A program made the position numbers and the translations under genes. Positions 26,366 through 35,498 of a stretch of DNA of 62,829 nt are shown here, piece after piece; the stretch's first letter is position 1; the number at the start of each line of letters is the position of its first letter. Source of the DNA: Rickettsia felis URRWXCal2. GTDB taxonomy: Bacteria; Pseudomonadota; Alphaproteobacteria; Rickettsiales; Rickettsiaceae. The notes beneath the pieces were generated by a model. It was not told where the DNA came from. It ran no database searches and was given only the letters and a program-made list of their open reading frames with translations. Location of the stretch: NCBI GenBank assembly GCA_000012145.1, contig CP000054.1, forward strand, positions 1 through 62,829. Direction: 5' to 3'.

Positions 26366-28165
26366 ATGAGTAAAGATGGACAAGATGATAAAAATGTAAA
26401 TAATGAAAAAACACAACTGAATGATAACAACAGCAATAATAAGCAGGATCAAAAAGAAAATACTAGCATCAATCACGATACTTTAACACCGGAGGCAGTT
26501 ACCTCGCCATCAAATGCTAATATAGCAGATGAGCAAAATACTTCTCAGATAAATAGTGAATTTAATCAAGCCCCGAAGGCAGAAGGCATAACAAATGATC
26601 CTGTCGGGGTTGAGCAGAACGAAACAAATAATAAGAAGGAACAGTCATCACCGGGTACTAATATAGGCGATACACAAAAAAAGGAAGAAAGTGTTGATGC
26701 GAATAGAGAAGATACGAGCACGGAAGAGGACGAGCAAGCAGTAAAAGTTAGCGTAGAAGCAAAAGAGAATGCTGTTCAAGCAGGTAATACACCTAATGAA
26801 GCTAAGGAGCAGGTTATTGCTAATAACGTTCCTACAGAACCGGATAAGCAAGATGCAGATAGTGTAGATAAGGACTTAAAACAGTTATTATCTAGAATAG
26901 ATAAAGGAGAGTCTTCACAAAAATTAGAAGATGCTCAAGTTAAGAATGTACTTGGGGCAATTAAGGCTCAACTTACCGCTACTGCAAATCCTGCTGAACT
27001 TGCACGTTTAGCGAGTGCTGCAGCAAGTCTAGCATCAAGTACGAATAATCCTGAAATGCTAGAACAAATTAAAGGGATTCAAGCAGCGATTGCTAAAAAA
27101 GAAGAAACTGCGGAGCAGATTGTTAATTCTGATATTGCTGCAGAGAATCTAGAAGTCCAAGAGCATCAAGATCCTGAGATGGTGCGAAAACATTTGGAGC
27201 ACGAAGAAAGAAAAACAAGAATAGATAACAACTGGGCTGAATATGAAAAAATCGAAAAAGAATCAAGAGAGAGATTAATAGCAAACAATAGGTTTTTAGA
27301 TCAGATTTATAATGATCCTAATTCTTTAACCGAAGAGCAAAAAAGATTAGCTCGTGGACAGTATCGTAGTACAGAAGAGAAAGAGGAGGTCGAACGAAAA
27401 GCACAACAAGACATTGATTTTGCTAAAAGAACACATGAATTACATAGAGATTTAAAGCATGCAATTGAACATGAACAAGAACAACTCAATATATTAGCAC
27501 CTAAGATAGAAATTGAGCAAACTCGTGCAGGCAATGATGAATTGCTACAAAAGAAACAACAATATGAAGCAAACATCAGTTTATACAAAGAAAGATTAGA
27601 GCAACATATTAATCCAGCTATAGCTGAATTGGATTTAGAGAGGGAAAAACTGTTAAAAGTAGTTGATACACACCCTGATTTAGTTAAAGACCGTATTAGA
27701 ATTCATTTTGAAGGTAATAGAGATAGATACGAAGAAATGAAAAATTTAAAAGGTGAACCAAAAGCCTTAGAGGAAATGGAACAATTGATGAAAAAGGCGG
27801 GTCTTGAGAATAAGTTAAATACAAAAAAAAGAGATAAAGTAGATGTGCCTCAATCAAAAGAGACCACATCTTCACAGGTAGTTTTATCTGACATTTCAAC
27901 CAATAACAAACGACATAATATATTAGAAGAAACACTCAATATAGTAAGTGAAAATAAATTAGGAGGTGTAGCAAAAGAAGTAATAAGTAATATACAAATT
28001 AAAGGGATAGAGAATGTAGGATGGTTAGGGGATGCCCAAAAAATGACCGGTAGATCAGTGACCGGTCCCACTTCATCTGTAGGAAATGTTACTATTAAGC
28101 CGCCAGCACAAACTCCAAGCGTACAAAAATTTGCTGCACGGGGTGCTAATATAATAAAAAAATAA
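26366..28165 (+). CDS. Large hydrophilic coiled-coil protein
   Basis: This 599-aa protein has no signal peptide or membrane segment. Residues 1-150 are low-complexity, rich in Asn, Gln, Glu and Lys. Residues about 165-250 are Ala-rich helix (ELARLASAAASLASSTNN). Residues 270-490 are strongly charged coiled-coil (VRKHLEHEERKTRIDNNWAE, EEKEEVERKAQQDID). The end is Ser/Pro-containing (VTIKPPAQTPSVQKF). A GAGG sits before the ATG. I recognise no family. Its place between the TPR-Lon gene and the CaaX-box gene suggests a shared function; such disordered plus coiled-coil proteins are common among secreted factors, but that is inference. Confidence 0.75.
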   Translation: MSKDGQDDKNVNNEKTQLNDNNSNNKQDQKENTSINHDTLTPEAVTSPSNANIADEQNTSQINSEFNQAPKAEGITNDPVGVEQNETNNKKEQSSPGTNIGDTQKKEESVDANREDTSTEEDEQAVKVSVEAKENAVQAGNTPNEAKEQVIANNVPTEPDKQDADSVDKDLKQLLSRIDKGESSQKLEDAQVKNVLGAIKAQLTATANPAELARLASAAASLASSTNNPEMLEQIKGIQAAIAKKEETAEQIVNSDIAAENLEVQEHQDPEMVRKHLEHEERKTRIDNNWAEYEKIEKESRERLIANNRFLDQIYNDPNSLTEEQKRLARGQYRSTEEKEEVERKAQQDIDFAKRTHELHRDLKHAIEHEQEQLNILAPKIEIEQTRAGNDELLQKKQQYEANISLYKERLEQHINPAIAELDLEREKLLKVVDTHPDLVKDRIRIHFEGNRDRYEEMKNLKGEPKALEEMEQLMKKAGLENKLNTKKRDKVDVPQSKETTSSQVVLSDISTNNKRHNILEETLNIVSENKLGGVAKEVISNIQIKGIENVGWLGDAQKMTGRSVTGPTSSVGNVTIKPPAQTPSVQKFAARGANIIKK

Positions 28166-28179
28166 TTGAGAGAGTAAAT

Positions 28180-28854
28180 ATGCAATTTAAATATAAAAGG
28201 GTGAATATACCTGAAAATGATCAAAGTGGTATTAATACATACCTATCTAATAAATATGTGAGGAAAGAAAATCTTACATTAATGCTCGCGAATTATGAAG
28301 AGCGTAGAAAATGCGAGGCAGATGAAGCATATAAAACTGATGAAATTCTAAGAGAAATATCAGATAATGGAAATAAAGATTCCACTTGGGATTTATTTTT
28401 AAATTTTGTTATAGGCGTAAAAGAGACGGCATTTTACTTAGCAATGAGTGTAATTAATGGATATGGTATAACCCATAATGAATTCCTCATGTACCTCACT
28501 ATGGCTATAGGAGTCAAGCTTGGTGATGAAAAGACACTTGAGCTAGTAGGCGATGAAAAGATACCAGAGGAAACAAAGGTATTAGCAGAAAGATGCATGG
28601 AGCGTATTAAATTTCATAAAGAAGAGGTTTATAATAGAGACGTTATGTGGGAAGAAATTATGGCACGTGGGAAGGATTTCGATAATCTAGTAAAATCAGA
28701 GTCAGGGCATTCATATTATGATTCAATACCGAATCAAGGTACAGTAATGAAAAAATGGTCTGTTTATGTAGAGCCTATTATAGAAGATAATGCAAATATA
28801 CAGGTAGATATGACTGGACAAGAAAGCAGCTGTTGTTGCTGCGTAATTATCTAA
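28180..28854 (+). CDS. Protein ending in a CaaX-type prenylation box
   Basis: This 224-aa soluble protein starts 15 bp after the previous stop, so the two are probably one operon. The body is helical (LILREIS-like segments, DLFLNFVIGVKETAFYLAMS) with no recognised domain. The last residues are ESSCCCCVII. CVII fits the C-a-a-X rule for prenyl transferases, and the extra cysteines resemble the palmitoylated cysteines of Ras/Rab tails. Bacteria lack protein prenyl transferases, but some effectors of intracellular bacteria use the host enzymes this way to attach to membranes. The codons TGT TGT TGC TGC GTA ATT ATC TAA are clear. A host-lipidated effector is a reasonable but untested reading. Confidence 0.75.
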   Translation: MQFKYKRVNIPENDQSGINTYLSNKYVRKENLTLMLANYEERRKCEADEAYKTDEILREISDNGNKDSTWDLFLNFVIGVKETAFYLAMSVINGYGITHNEFLMYLTMAIGVKLGDEKTLELVGDEKIPEETKVLAERCMERIKFHKEEVYNRDVMWEEIMARGKDFDNLVKSESGHSYYDSIPNQGTVMKKWSVYVEPIIEDNANIQVDMTGQESSCCCCVII

Positions 28855-28871
28855 CAATGACGAGCAGATGC

Positions 28872-29534
28872 TCAATGACTTCTACCTTCATCTTTGTGTT
28901 TATTTAGGTGCTTGATAGAGGTAGTTTTCTTAATGTTTTGATTTTGAGCAGCGGAAGATTTAACAGAATGTTTAATATCAGAAAGCTTCTCAAGGTCTTG
29001 CTTAAAAAGCGAGGATAGTTGATTCGGAATATCTCGCTTTTGTTCTTGTGTGCGTGATGGAGGTCTTCTACCGATCATATCATCTATAGAGGCATCAAGA
29101 AAGTTTGCAAGGGCAAGGGTTGTAGCAGCACCGGGCGTAGCACTGACGTTAGGATCTAGGAACATATTTAAAGTATTAGAACTGACATGAATTCTTTTCG
29201 CTAGTTGATATGCACTAATATCAAGGTCTGTCATGGTATTTTTTACTACAGATAGCAGATTATTTGTAATAGAGTGAGAGTTAATCGGGTTAAAAGTCTG
29301 TTTTTTTGATGAATAATATTTAGGAGCGCGTCCTAATATTTCATCAATGGAAGCATTACAAAAATCTGCCAGTTTCGTTATAGTAGTGAGTTTTGGATTG
29401 GTTAAAGACCCATCTAAGATTTTGTTAAAAACGGGCTGTTTAATACCGCATTTCATGATAAAGTCTTTTTTCTTTATTTTCATGTCTGAGATTTTTTGTG
29501 TTAGAAATTTTTGCAAATTCTGACCTATCGACAT
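28872..29534 (-). CDS. Two-domain XRE/HTH regulator
   Basis: This 220-aa protein has two HTH units: MKIKKKDFIMKCGIKQPVFN with KLADFCNASIDEILGRAP, and LDISAYQLAKRIHVSSNTLN with LANFLDASIDDMIGRRPP. The repeat pattern matches the frameshifted gene at 1181. The lysine-rich tail (HLNKHKDEGRS) is probably flexible. It converges with the CaaX gene, with a 17-bp gap. No strong ribosome binding site is seen before ATG 29534. Its targets are unknown; it could regulate plasmid or transfer functions, since the conjugation region begins beyond it. Confidence 0.8.
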   Translation of the reverse strand: MSIGQNLQKFLTQKISDMKIKKKDFIMKCGIKQPVFNKILDGSLTNPKLTTITKLADFCNASIDEILGRAPKYYSSKKQTFNPINSHSITNNLLSVVKNTMTDLDISAYQLAKRIHVSSNTLNMFLDPNVSATPGAATTLALANFLDASIDDMIGRRPPSRTQEQKRDIPNQLSSLFKQDLEKLSDIKHSVKSSAAQNQNIKKTTSIKHLNKHKDEGRSH

Positions 29535-29734
29535 AAAAATAAAAAAGTAATATAAATTTTAGATTTCTTCTTGACAAGCAAGATGAAAGATGGTTAAGCT
29601 TTTATTAGCACTAAAAAAATTGTGTGGAATTTCTTGAAAGATTTTAAGAAAGGATTTGTTACTTCTCAGTAAGTATTATTAGTTTGGCGACCGATATACC
29701 TACTGAGAATGAAAACATATGAAATTAATTAAAT

Positions 29735-29753
29735 AACCGCGAGCGGTTTTTTT
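29735..29753 (+). terminator. Intrinsic terminator
   Basis: AACCGC-GA-GCGGTT is followed directly by a run of seven to eight Ts, the textbook form. No recognised gene ends just upstream on the plus strand, so it may end a short leader or attenuator transcript before the transfer genes. Confidence 0.7.
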
Positions 29754-29779
29754 AACTAACCAACCATAAAGGTATTCCT

Positions 29780-29956
29780 ATGCTAATACGCATTTTCAAA
29801 AATATCAAGTCTTTTCAAGACAAAAATTCCAAAAACATAGAAAAAAATATAAAAAAAGTCACAAAAGAAACAAATAGTGGTTATTTAGTGTCGCTATATT
29901 CAACCGGTAGTACAGCAATAGACAACTATATCCAACTTGTTACGTATTTTGTGTAA
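29780..29956 (+). CDS. Small hypothetical ORF (58 aa)
   Basis: ATG 29780 opens MLIRIFKNIKSFQDKNSKNI and ends after YIQLVTYFV. AAAGG lies about 8 nt upstream. The first 30 residues are basic and helical. It lies between an intrinsic terminator and the pilin-like gene. Protein coding is possible but not certain, and no family is recognised. Confidence 0.4.
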   Translation: MLIRIFKNIKSFQDKNSKNIEKNIKKVTKETNSGYLVSLYSTGSTAIDNYIQLVTYFV

Positions 29957-30009
29957 TTAATTTAACCAATCATCAGTAATCAATTAATCAAAAAAGGAGC
30001 AAAGCTAAT

Positions 30010-30249
30010 ATGAGGACTAAAGAAGTAATTAATATAATTAAAAACCAATCTAACAAACTAAAATATGCCGCAATAATTGGTACTACATTATTGATAGCCG
30101 TAGATGCTAACGCAGCATGGGATTTAAGTAAGCAAGTTGGGGATGCGATAATATCGCCCGTAGTTAAGTTATTTAAAGATTATGTTTCATTGATTATTGG
30201 TGTAGCAGCTGGAGGAGGTTTGGCTCTTGGCACGCAAGGTGATTTATAA
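30010..30249 (+). pseudogene. Pilin-like (VirB2/TraA type) gene cut by an IS256-type element
   Basis: The 79-residue frame has GGAG 11 nt before its ATG. It encodes a signal peptide (YAAIIGTTLLIAVDANA with cleavage after ANA), a short mature part (AWDLSKQVGDAIISPVVKLF) and the start of a second hydrophobic segment (VSLIIGVAAGGGLALG), the layout of conjugative pilins. The frame ends within the terminal repeat of the IS at 30247, which supplies the stop. The sequence beyond the IS is not pilin, so the C-terminal part is lost. This would be the major pilin of the plasmid's F-like transfer system. Confidence 0.65.
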
Positions 30250-31543
30250 GTGTGTAAATTTCTCAAAGGTTGTATAAAAGAAAATATAACAAAAAGAGAA
30301 ATTACAATGACACAGAAACAAAATGCTGCAATGGAACAAGCGATAGATTTATTGATCAATAATGATACAGATGTATCAATATTATTCAGGGAAGATGGTT
30401 TATTAAAAGAAATAACCAAGCGTCTTGTAGAGAGCTCTACAGTCTGAGATGAATAATCATTTAGGATATAGCAAGTACAATCAAAGTGATGCTCAGAATT
30501 CACGTAATGGTTATAACACAAAGAATCTGATTACAAAGAATGGTGCTGTTGAGATTGAAGTGCCAAGAGATAGAAATAGCAGTTTTGCACCATCATTAGT
30601 AGCAAAGCGTCAAAGAAGGCTTGATGGTTTTGATGATAAAGTACTATCTTTGTATGCTAAAGGTATGAGTTTATCAGATATAAAATTACAGCTTCAGGAG
30701 TTATATGGAGCTGATGTAAGCGAGAGTTTAATTAGCCAAATCACAGATGATATAATAGAGGATGTTAAGCTATGGCAAAGCCGTCCATTAGATCCAGTAT
30801 ATGCTATAGTATTTTTTGATTGTTTAATAGTAAAAGTACGTCAGGATAAACGGATTATCAATAAATCGGTATATGTTGCATTAGGTATTGATTTAGAAGG
30901 GCGGAAAGATATTTTGGGATTATGGATCAGTGAGAATGAAGGGGCTAAATTTTGGCTTGGAAATTTTACTGAGATGAAAAATAGAGGTATACAAGACATA
31001 CTGATAGCATGTAGCGATAACCTTAATGGTATGTCTGAAGCTATAGGTGCTGTTTTTCCAAAGACGGAGCATCAATTATGTATTGTACATCAAATTAGAA
31101 ATAGTTTACGATATGTATCATATAAGGACCGGAAAGAGCTTGCTGGTGATTTAAAACCTATTTATACACTAGCACAGAAAAAGAAGCACTTTCCGCTTTA
31201 GAGGCTTTTGAATCTAAATGGAATAAACAATATCCTCAAATTGCTAAATCTTGGTATGTTCACTGGGATAATTTAATGATTTTCTTAGGATACCCTGAAG
31301 AAATACGGAAAATAATTTATACAACAAATGCTGTGGAATCTGTTAATAGTCAACTCCGAAAAGTCACAAAAAATAAACGTGTTTTTCCAAATGATAATGC
31401 TGTTTTTAAAAGCTTATATTTGGCAATTGATTACATGACCAAAAAATGGTCCATGCCCATACCAAATTGGAATGCGGCTATGGCTCATTTTTTAATAAAA
31501 TTTGACGAAAGAATCTAGGCTTTTGGAAAAGTTTACACACTTA
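30247..31543 (+). mobile_element. IS256-family element, copy 1
   Basis: Ends TAAGTGTGTAAA (30247) and TTTACACACTTA (to 31543) form terminal inverted repeats around a mutator-type transposase. The copy at 50185-51480 is nearly identical and inverted. The bases flanking the two ends do not match as a target duplication, so later recombination at this site is likely. Confidence 0.88.
30307..31518 (+). pseudogene. IS256-family transposase, two frameshifts
   Basis: The product begins MTQKQNAAMEQAIDLLINND. It shifts near 30440 (the stop after VESSTV) and resumes with MNNHLGYSKYNQSDAQNSRN, then the DDE core (YAIVFFDCLIVKVRQDK, GIQDILIACSDNLNGM). It shifts again near 31170 and ends with NAVESVNSQLRKVTKNKR, typical of the mutator family. 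Combining both copies gives a full product of about 400 aa. Neither copy is intact. Confidence 0.85.
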
Positions 31544-31630
31544 ATCGGGAAGACTCGCTCTGACATTGCTTTTATCTCTAAAGTTACAGGTCTCTCTATC
31601 TCTGAGCTTAACAAACTGCTCAAAGCTTAA
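31544..31630 (+). pseudogene. C-terminal tail of an Rpn-type gene
   Basis: The plus strand encodes DIAFISKVTGLSISELNKLL then a stop, equal to the last 20 residues of the Rpn nuclease at 55764 and close to that at 40689. It sits directly next to the IS256-type end, so an Rpn gene was cut or joined here. Confidence 0.75.
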
Positions 31631-31701
31631 TCCTAACCATTCTTTTTGGAAAGTAGTAGATACTACTACTTTCATCTATATCTTTGATTAATTCTTTTTC
31701 T

Positions 31702-31908
31702 TTAGTTTTGGGTACTTACTACTTGCTTCTTTTTCTCAACGATGCTTTGAACCCTTCTGTTCAATTCTTCTAGTCTTTTTTTGTAACAAATCCTATTGTC
31801 TTGATTTAAGTTCTCTTCCGTTACTGCTTGCGTTTGCATCACAGTAGCCTCTTGATTACTGTAGTTTCCGTTTAGCTGTTTTTGGTAATTTTGATACTTT
31901 GATTGCAT
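31702..31908 (-). CDS. Small charged coiled-coil protein, family of three copies
   Basis: This 68-aa peptide (MQSKYQNYQKQLNGNYSNQE, then NQDNRICYKKRLEELNRRVQ) is paralogous to the 72-aa frame at 52982..53200 and to a relic near 51718-51830. All three are on the minus strand, and two of the three (this one and the relic) lie beside Rpn gene tails. The conserved block is NQDNRICYKKR.EELN.RV. The upstream 130 bp is also duplicated (31909-32040 resembles 53201-53335). Unknown function; the helical, basic and glutamate-rich C-terminus suggests DNA- or protein-binding. Confidence 0.55.
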   Translation of the reverse strand: MQSKYQNYQKQLNGNYSNQEATVMQTQAVTEENLNQDNRICYKKRLEELNRRVQSIVEKKKQVVSTQN

Positions 31909-32008
31909 TTGAAGCAGACCTGAAAAAGATGTTAGTGGGTTTAATTTAACTCCAGCTTATATATTGTTTTTGGTCAAAAGCTATTCTAAAAGCACAGAAG
32001 ATATATAG

Positions 32009-32613
<605 letters not shown>

Positions 32614-32623
32614 TATGCAACAA

Positions 32624-33067
32624 TTAAGCTTTGCATCTAGGCATATCTAATTTCACTAGCTGCTGCCATGAGTTAAAAGGACAATGCTCTGGTTTATGTT
32701 CCGGCATACAATATTGTGTATATGTGGATACTTGCTCTGTGCTAAGGCATTCCTTGAAATCCTTAACTTGTAAATATTTTGGCGGTAATGCTCCTGTCAT
32801 ATCATGGCTTTTATTATGCTTTTTGTGGTGTTTTTTATAATGTTTTGAATGATGACCTAGAGACTCTTTTGGGCAATCAATACTTACTAAAGGACCTGAA
32901 TATGGAGTCACAAGTGCTTCATGATGTACGCATGGCGGAGGAGGATTGCCACATGCAGTTTTGCTATACTCATTATACTGGTGTTTTGCATTGTGATGTT
33001 TTGAGCATTTACATCCGGATAATATTGGAATACATAATAAAATTAAAAATAATGATTTCTTAACCAT
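32624..33067 (-). CDS. Histidine- and cysteine-rich lipoprotein
   Basis: This 147-aa protein has a signal peptide with a lipobox (LFLILLCIPILSGC, lipidated Cys19). The mature part is rich in His, Lys and Cys, most strikingly HHSKHYKKHHKKHNKSHD, and includes pairs such as CGNPPPPCVHH and CMPEHKPEHCPF. GAGG lies before the ATG. It probably faces the periplasm and could bind metal ions such as zinc, copper or nickel. Small lipoproteins also occur in type IV secretion operons (VirB7 or TraV), and it lies in the transfer region, but the His stretch is not typical of those. No named family is recognised. Confidence 0.75.
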   Translation of the reverse strand: MVKKSLFLILLCIPILSGCKCSKHHNAKHQYNEYSKTACGNPPPPCVHHEALVTPYSGPLVSIDCPKESLGHHSKHYKKHHKKHNKSHDMTGALPPKYLQVKDFKECLSTEQVSTYTQYCMPEHKPEHCPFNSWQQLVKLDMPRCKA

Positions 33068-33231
33068 AATGAACCTCTATTTAATAAAAATTATTAATAC
33101 TTAGTAATATGTCTTTTTATCTTGGCATCCTCAATATACAGTGACAATTAATTTTTGTTGCTACACTATATGAAATAGTTATTTATGTTAATATGTATAC
33201 AATTATATTGTAATAAAGTGACTAATTCTTT

Positions 33232-34365
33232 TTAAACTCTAAATCTATCAACAGGATTTATAGTTTGTACTGGGATGTTATAAGGTGTGCTATAAACATC
33301 AGAACGTAAAAATGCTAGTTCTATTTCAAGATTATCTTCAAATACTTCAATTATCCACGCTTTATAGTTATCTTGAGGATGAGTAGACCAACGATAGCCT
33401 CTAGCTTTCAGTAAGTCTTTTGTATCATAAGGAGCATTTTTTGCCCAAATCTTAAATCTTGTTTTATTGCAATTAACAAGTAACTGCTTTAATACTGGTT
33501 GTTTAGCAATAGGCAATGTTTGAGCAAGTAAATGCAAGCCAGCAAGACAATCTGTTACAGCTCTATGTCCTTCATAAAAGAAATTATACTTATAAGCAAG
33601 ATATTCTAGTTTATGGCTTTCTATTTTTTCAGCTTTCCAATCAATATCAGCTCTTGAGCATCCCCAAGCTTTAGGTGGTAAGTGTAGAAACATTTTATCA
33701 AAAAACGGTCTATCAAATGAAGCATTGTGTGCAATAATAATATCAACATTTTCAAGAAACTGCGTAACTGCTTCTTGATCTATAGCCTTGCCTTGAACCA
33801 TTTCATCAGTAATACCTGTTAGTTCAGTGATTCGTAAAGGTATAGGTTGTTGTGGATCTTGATACTGATTCAATTCATCGACTATTTGATAAATACGTCC
33901 ATCTTCAGTATATTCAAATTTTACCATGCCAAGTTCAAGTATTTTGTCTTTTTCATGTGATAAGCCGGTAGTTTCAGTATCCAAAAATATCCCAATTTGT
34001 TTTGGAGTGTTATCAGGTAAATGGTAAAAATTAGGTTTTGTATATCGCTTAATAACTTTATACTGATCTGAGATACTTAATATGTCAGCTATTTGCTCTA
34101 GATTGTTATATTTAAAATCTTTACCTGCAGTATTAGATACTTCTTGCATAGGAAGAGTATGCTGATACCCCCTTGCTTTCCTTATCCTAGTAATACGCTT
34201 AATATTCTTATCCATATCATATGGTGAGTTACAGTGGATAACTTTATAATTGCCTTTATTAGAGTGCAAAGAACCCCAGCTACATATAAGGTCAGTAGTA
34301 CCAAATAAATTAGCTTGAGTAGTTAATCTATAATATTTATGATCTTTAGTCCAATAGTGCTTCAT
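33232..34365 (-). CDS. WGR-domain DEDDh exonuclease
   Basis: This 377-aa protein has an N-terminal WGR-like domain (YWTKDHKYYRLTTQANLFG, ICSWGSLHSNKGNYKVIH), a nucleic-acid binding module found for example in PARPs. It is followed by a DnaQ-type exonuclease with all three motifs: FLDTETTGLSHEKD (Exo I), IIAHNASFDRPFF (Exo II) and YEGHRAVTDCLAGLHL (Exo III with His and Asp). The C-terminal 90 residues (ARGYRWSTHPQDNYKAWIIE) are an added module. It follows the ParB-like gene by 22 bp, implying co-transcription. A second copy is truncated at 49641..50183, and isolated WGR pieces lie at 48302 and 59533. A 3'-5' exonuclease is expected; its plasmid role is unknown. Confidence 0.85.
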   Translation of the reverse strand: MKHYWTKDHKYYRLTTQANLFGTTDLICSWGSLHSNKGNYKVIHCNSPYDMDKNIKRITRIRKARGYQHTLPMQEVSNTAGKDFKYNNLEQIADILSISDQYKVIKRYTKPNFYHLPDNTPKQIGIFLDTETTGLSHEKDKILELGMVKFEYTEDGRIYQIVDELNQYQDPQQPIPLRITELTGITDEMVQGKAIDQEAVTQFLENVDIIIAHNASFDRPFFDKMFLHLPPKAWGCSRADIDWKAEKIESHKLEYLAYKYNFFYEGHRAVTDCLAGLHLLAQTLPIAKQPVLKQLLVNCNKTRFKIWAKNAPYDTKDLLKARGYRWSTHPQDNYKAWIIEVFEDNLEIELAFLRSDVYSTPYNIPVQTINPVDRFRV

Positions 34366-34390
34366 CAATGTAATTACTGCTCTTTATCTA

Positions 34391-35149
34391 TCAAAAGAAC
34401 TTCAGAATATGTTTTAAGAACTTGTCCTTGTTGATATTAAGATCTTTATTTAATTTGAAGTCTCCATTTTTCCAAGTACCTACAATAGTGCCATCATCAA
34501 GAGCTAGAGGAAAGTGGCTTAATATTTTAATATCATTCTTAACTTTAGAAAGTATTAGCGTCTCTAAAGAGGTAGCACCAATACCTTTTCTAATATCGTC
34601 AGCACATTCTATTAGAGCTTCAATATATTTACTACCTTTTTGAGATAGAGAAAAAATGGTGCAAGCTGTTCTTGATGTTACTTTAGTGACATTACCGACA
34701 GTATCCCATATTTCTTTAGGTATCTTAGCGAAATACAAGTAGTTAACAAGTTTTTGTCTTGATATGCCAAGGTTCTTAGCAAGATGTCCTTGCGTTATAC
34801 TTAAATCCGCAAGTAATCTTGTATAGTACATTCCTTTTGAATAGTCGCATATGTCAAGACCTTGGTTTTCCTTAATCTGAATGATTGCTGCATGTTCGTC
34901 AGTGACGTCCTCAATTACGGCTCTAAGCGGAAGTTCAGCATCTAAGCATGCTTTCCATCTTCTACTACCTGCTATGATCTCATACGTGAACTTTGGGTCA
35001 TGTTTGCAATAGCGAAGATGTACAGGCTCTATTTGACCATTCTTTTTGATGTCGCTCGCAAGCTCAACCACATCACCAAACTCGAAGTTACCTCTATCAG
35101 CATACTTCCATCTAGTGCAGTCTTTTGGATCAACGGTTACGATTTGCAT
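34391..35149 (-). CDS. ParB/Spo0J-family DNA-binding protein
   Basis: This 252-aa protein has the N-terminal ParB-type nuclease/CTPase domain with IKKNGQIEPVHLRYC and the signature IAGSRRWKACLDAELPL. An HTH (LAKNLGISRQKLVNYLYFA) and a C-terminal region (DGTIVGTWKNGDFKLNKD) follow. AAGGTG precedes the ATG. ParB proteins bind centromere-like sites or act as transcription regulators. Here it is linked not to a ParA but to the WGR exonuclease gene 22 bp downstream, so the pair may serve in plasmid maintenance or transfer instead of segregation. I saw no classic 16-bp parS near it. Confidence 0.85.
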   Translation of the reverse strand: MQIVTVDPKDCTRWKYADRGNFEFGDVVELASDIKKNGQIEPVHLRYCKHDPKFTYEIIAGSRRWKACLDAELPLRAVIEDVTDEHAAIIQIKENQGLDICDYSKGMYYTRLLADLSITQGHLAKNLGISRQKLVNYLYFAKIPKEIWDTVGNVTKVTSRTACTIFSLSQKGSKYIEALIECADDIRKGIGATSLETLILSKVKNDIKILSHFPLALDDGTIVGTWKNGDFKLNKDLNINKDKFLKHILKFF

Positions 35150-35498
35150 ATGCGAGCACCTTTTTAATTAATTGTTTCATACGTGGCAGAAAGTTCTGCT
35201 ACCAACTAAAATGTCTTACATTTTAGTTGGTAGCTATATATCTGTAAATAAGTGATTTTAAGGATTGTATACAGCTATAAAGAAGTTTACAAGTAAAAAA
35301 GAACGCAAGAAACAAATAACAATAAATAATGATGTTGCAGAAAAACACATACCTTACTTTATTATAAAATATACACAGAGAAATATTTTAAATACTTGAT
35401 AAGTAAAGGGAAAAGTGGTACTATTATATATGAAAAGAAGACAAAAACAAACACTTTTCTATTTCTATGACTCAAACAACTTAAAAAAAGAGGCTGGC

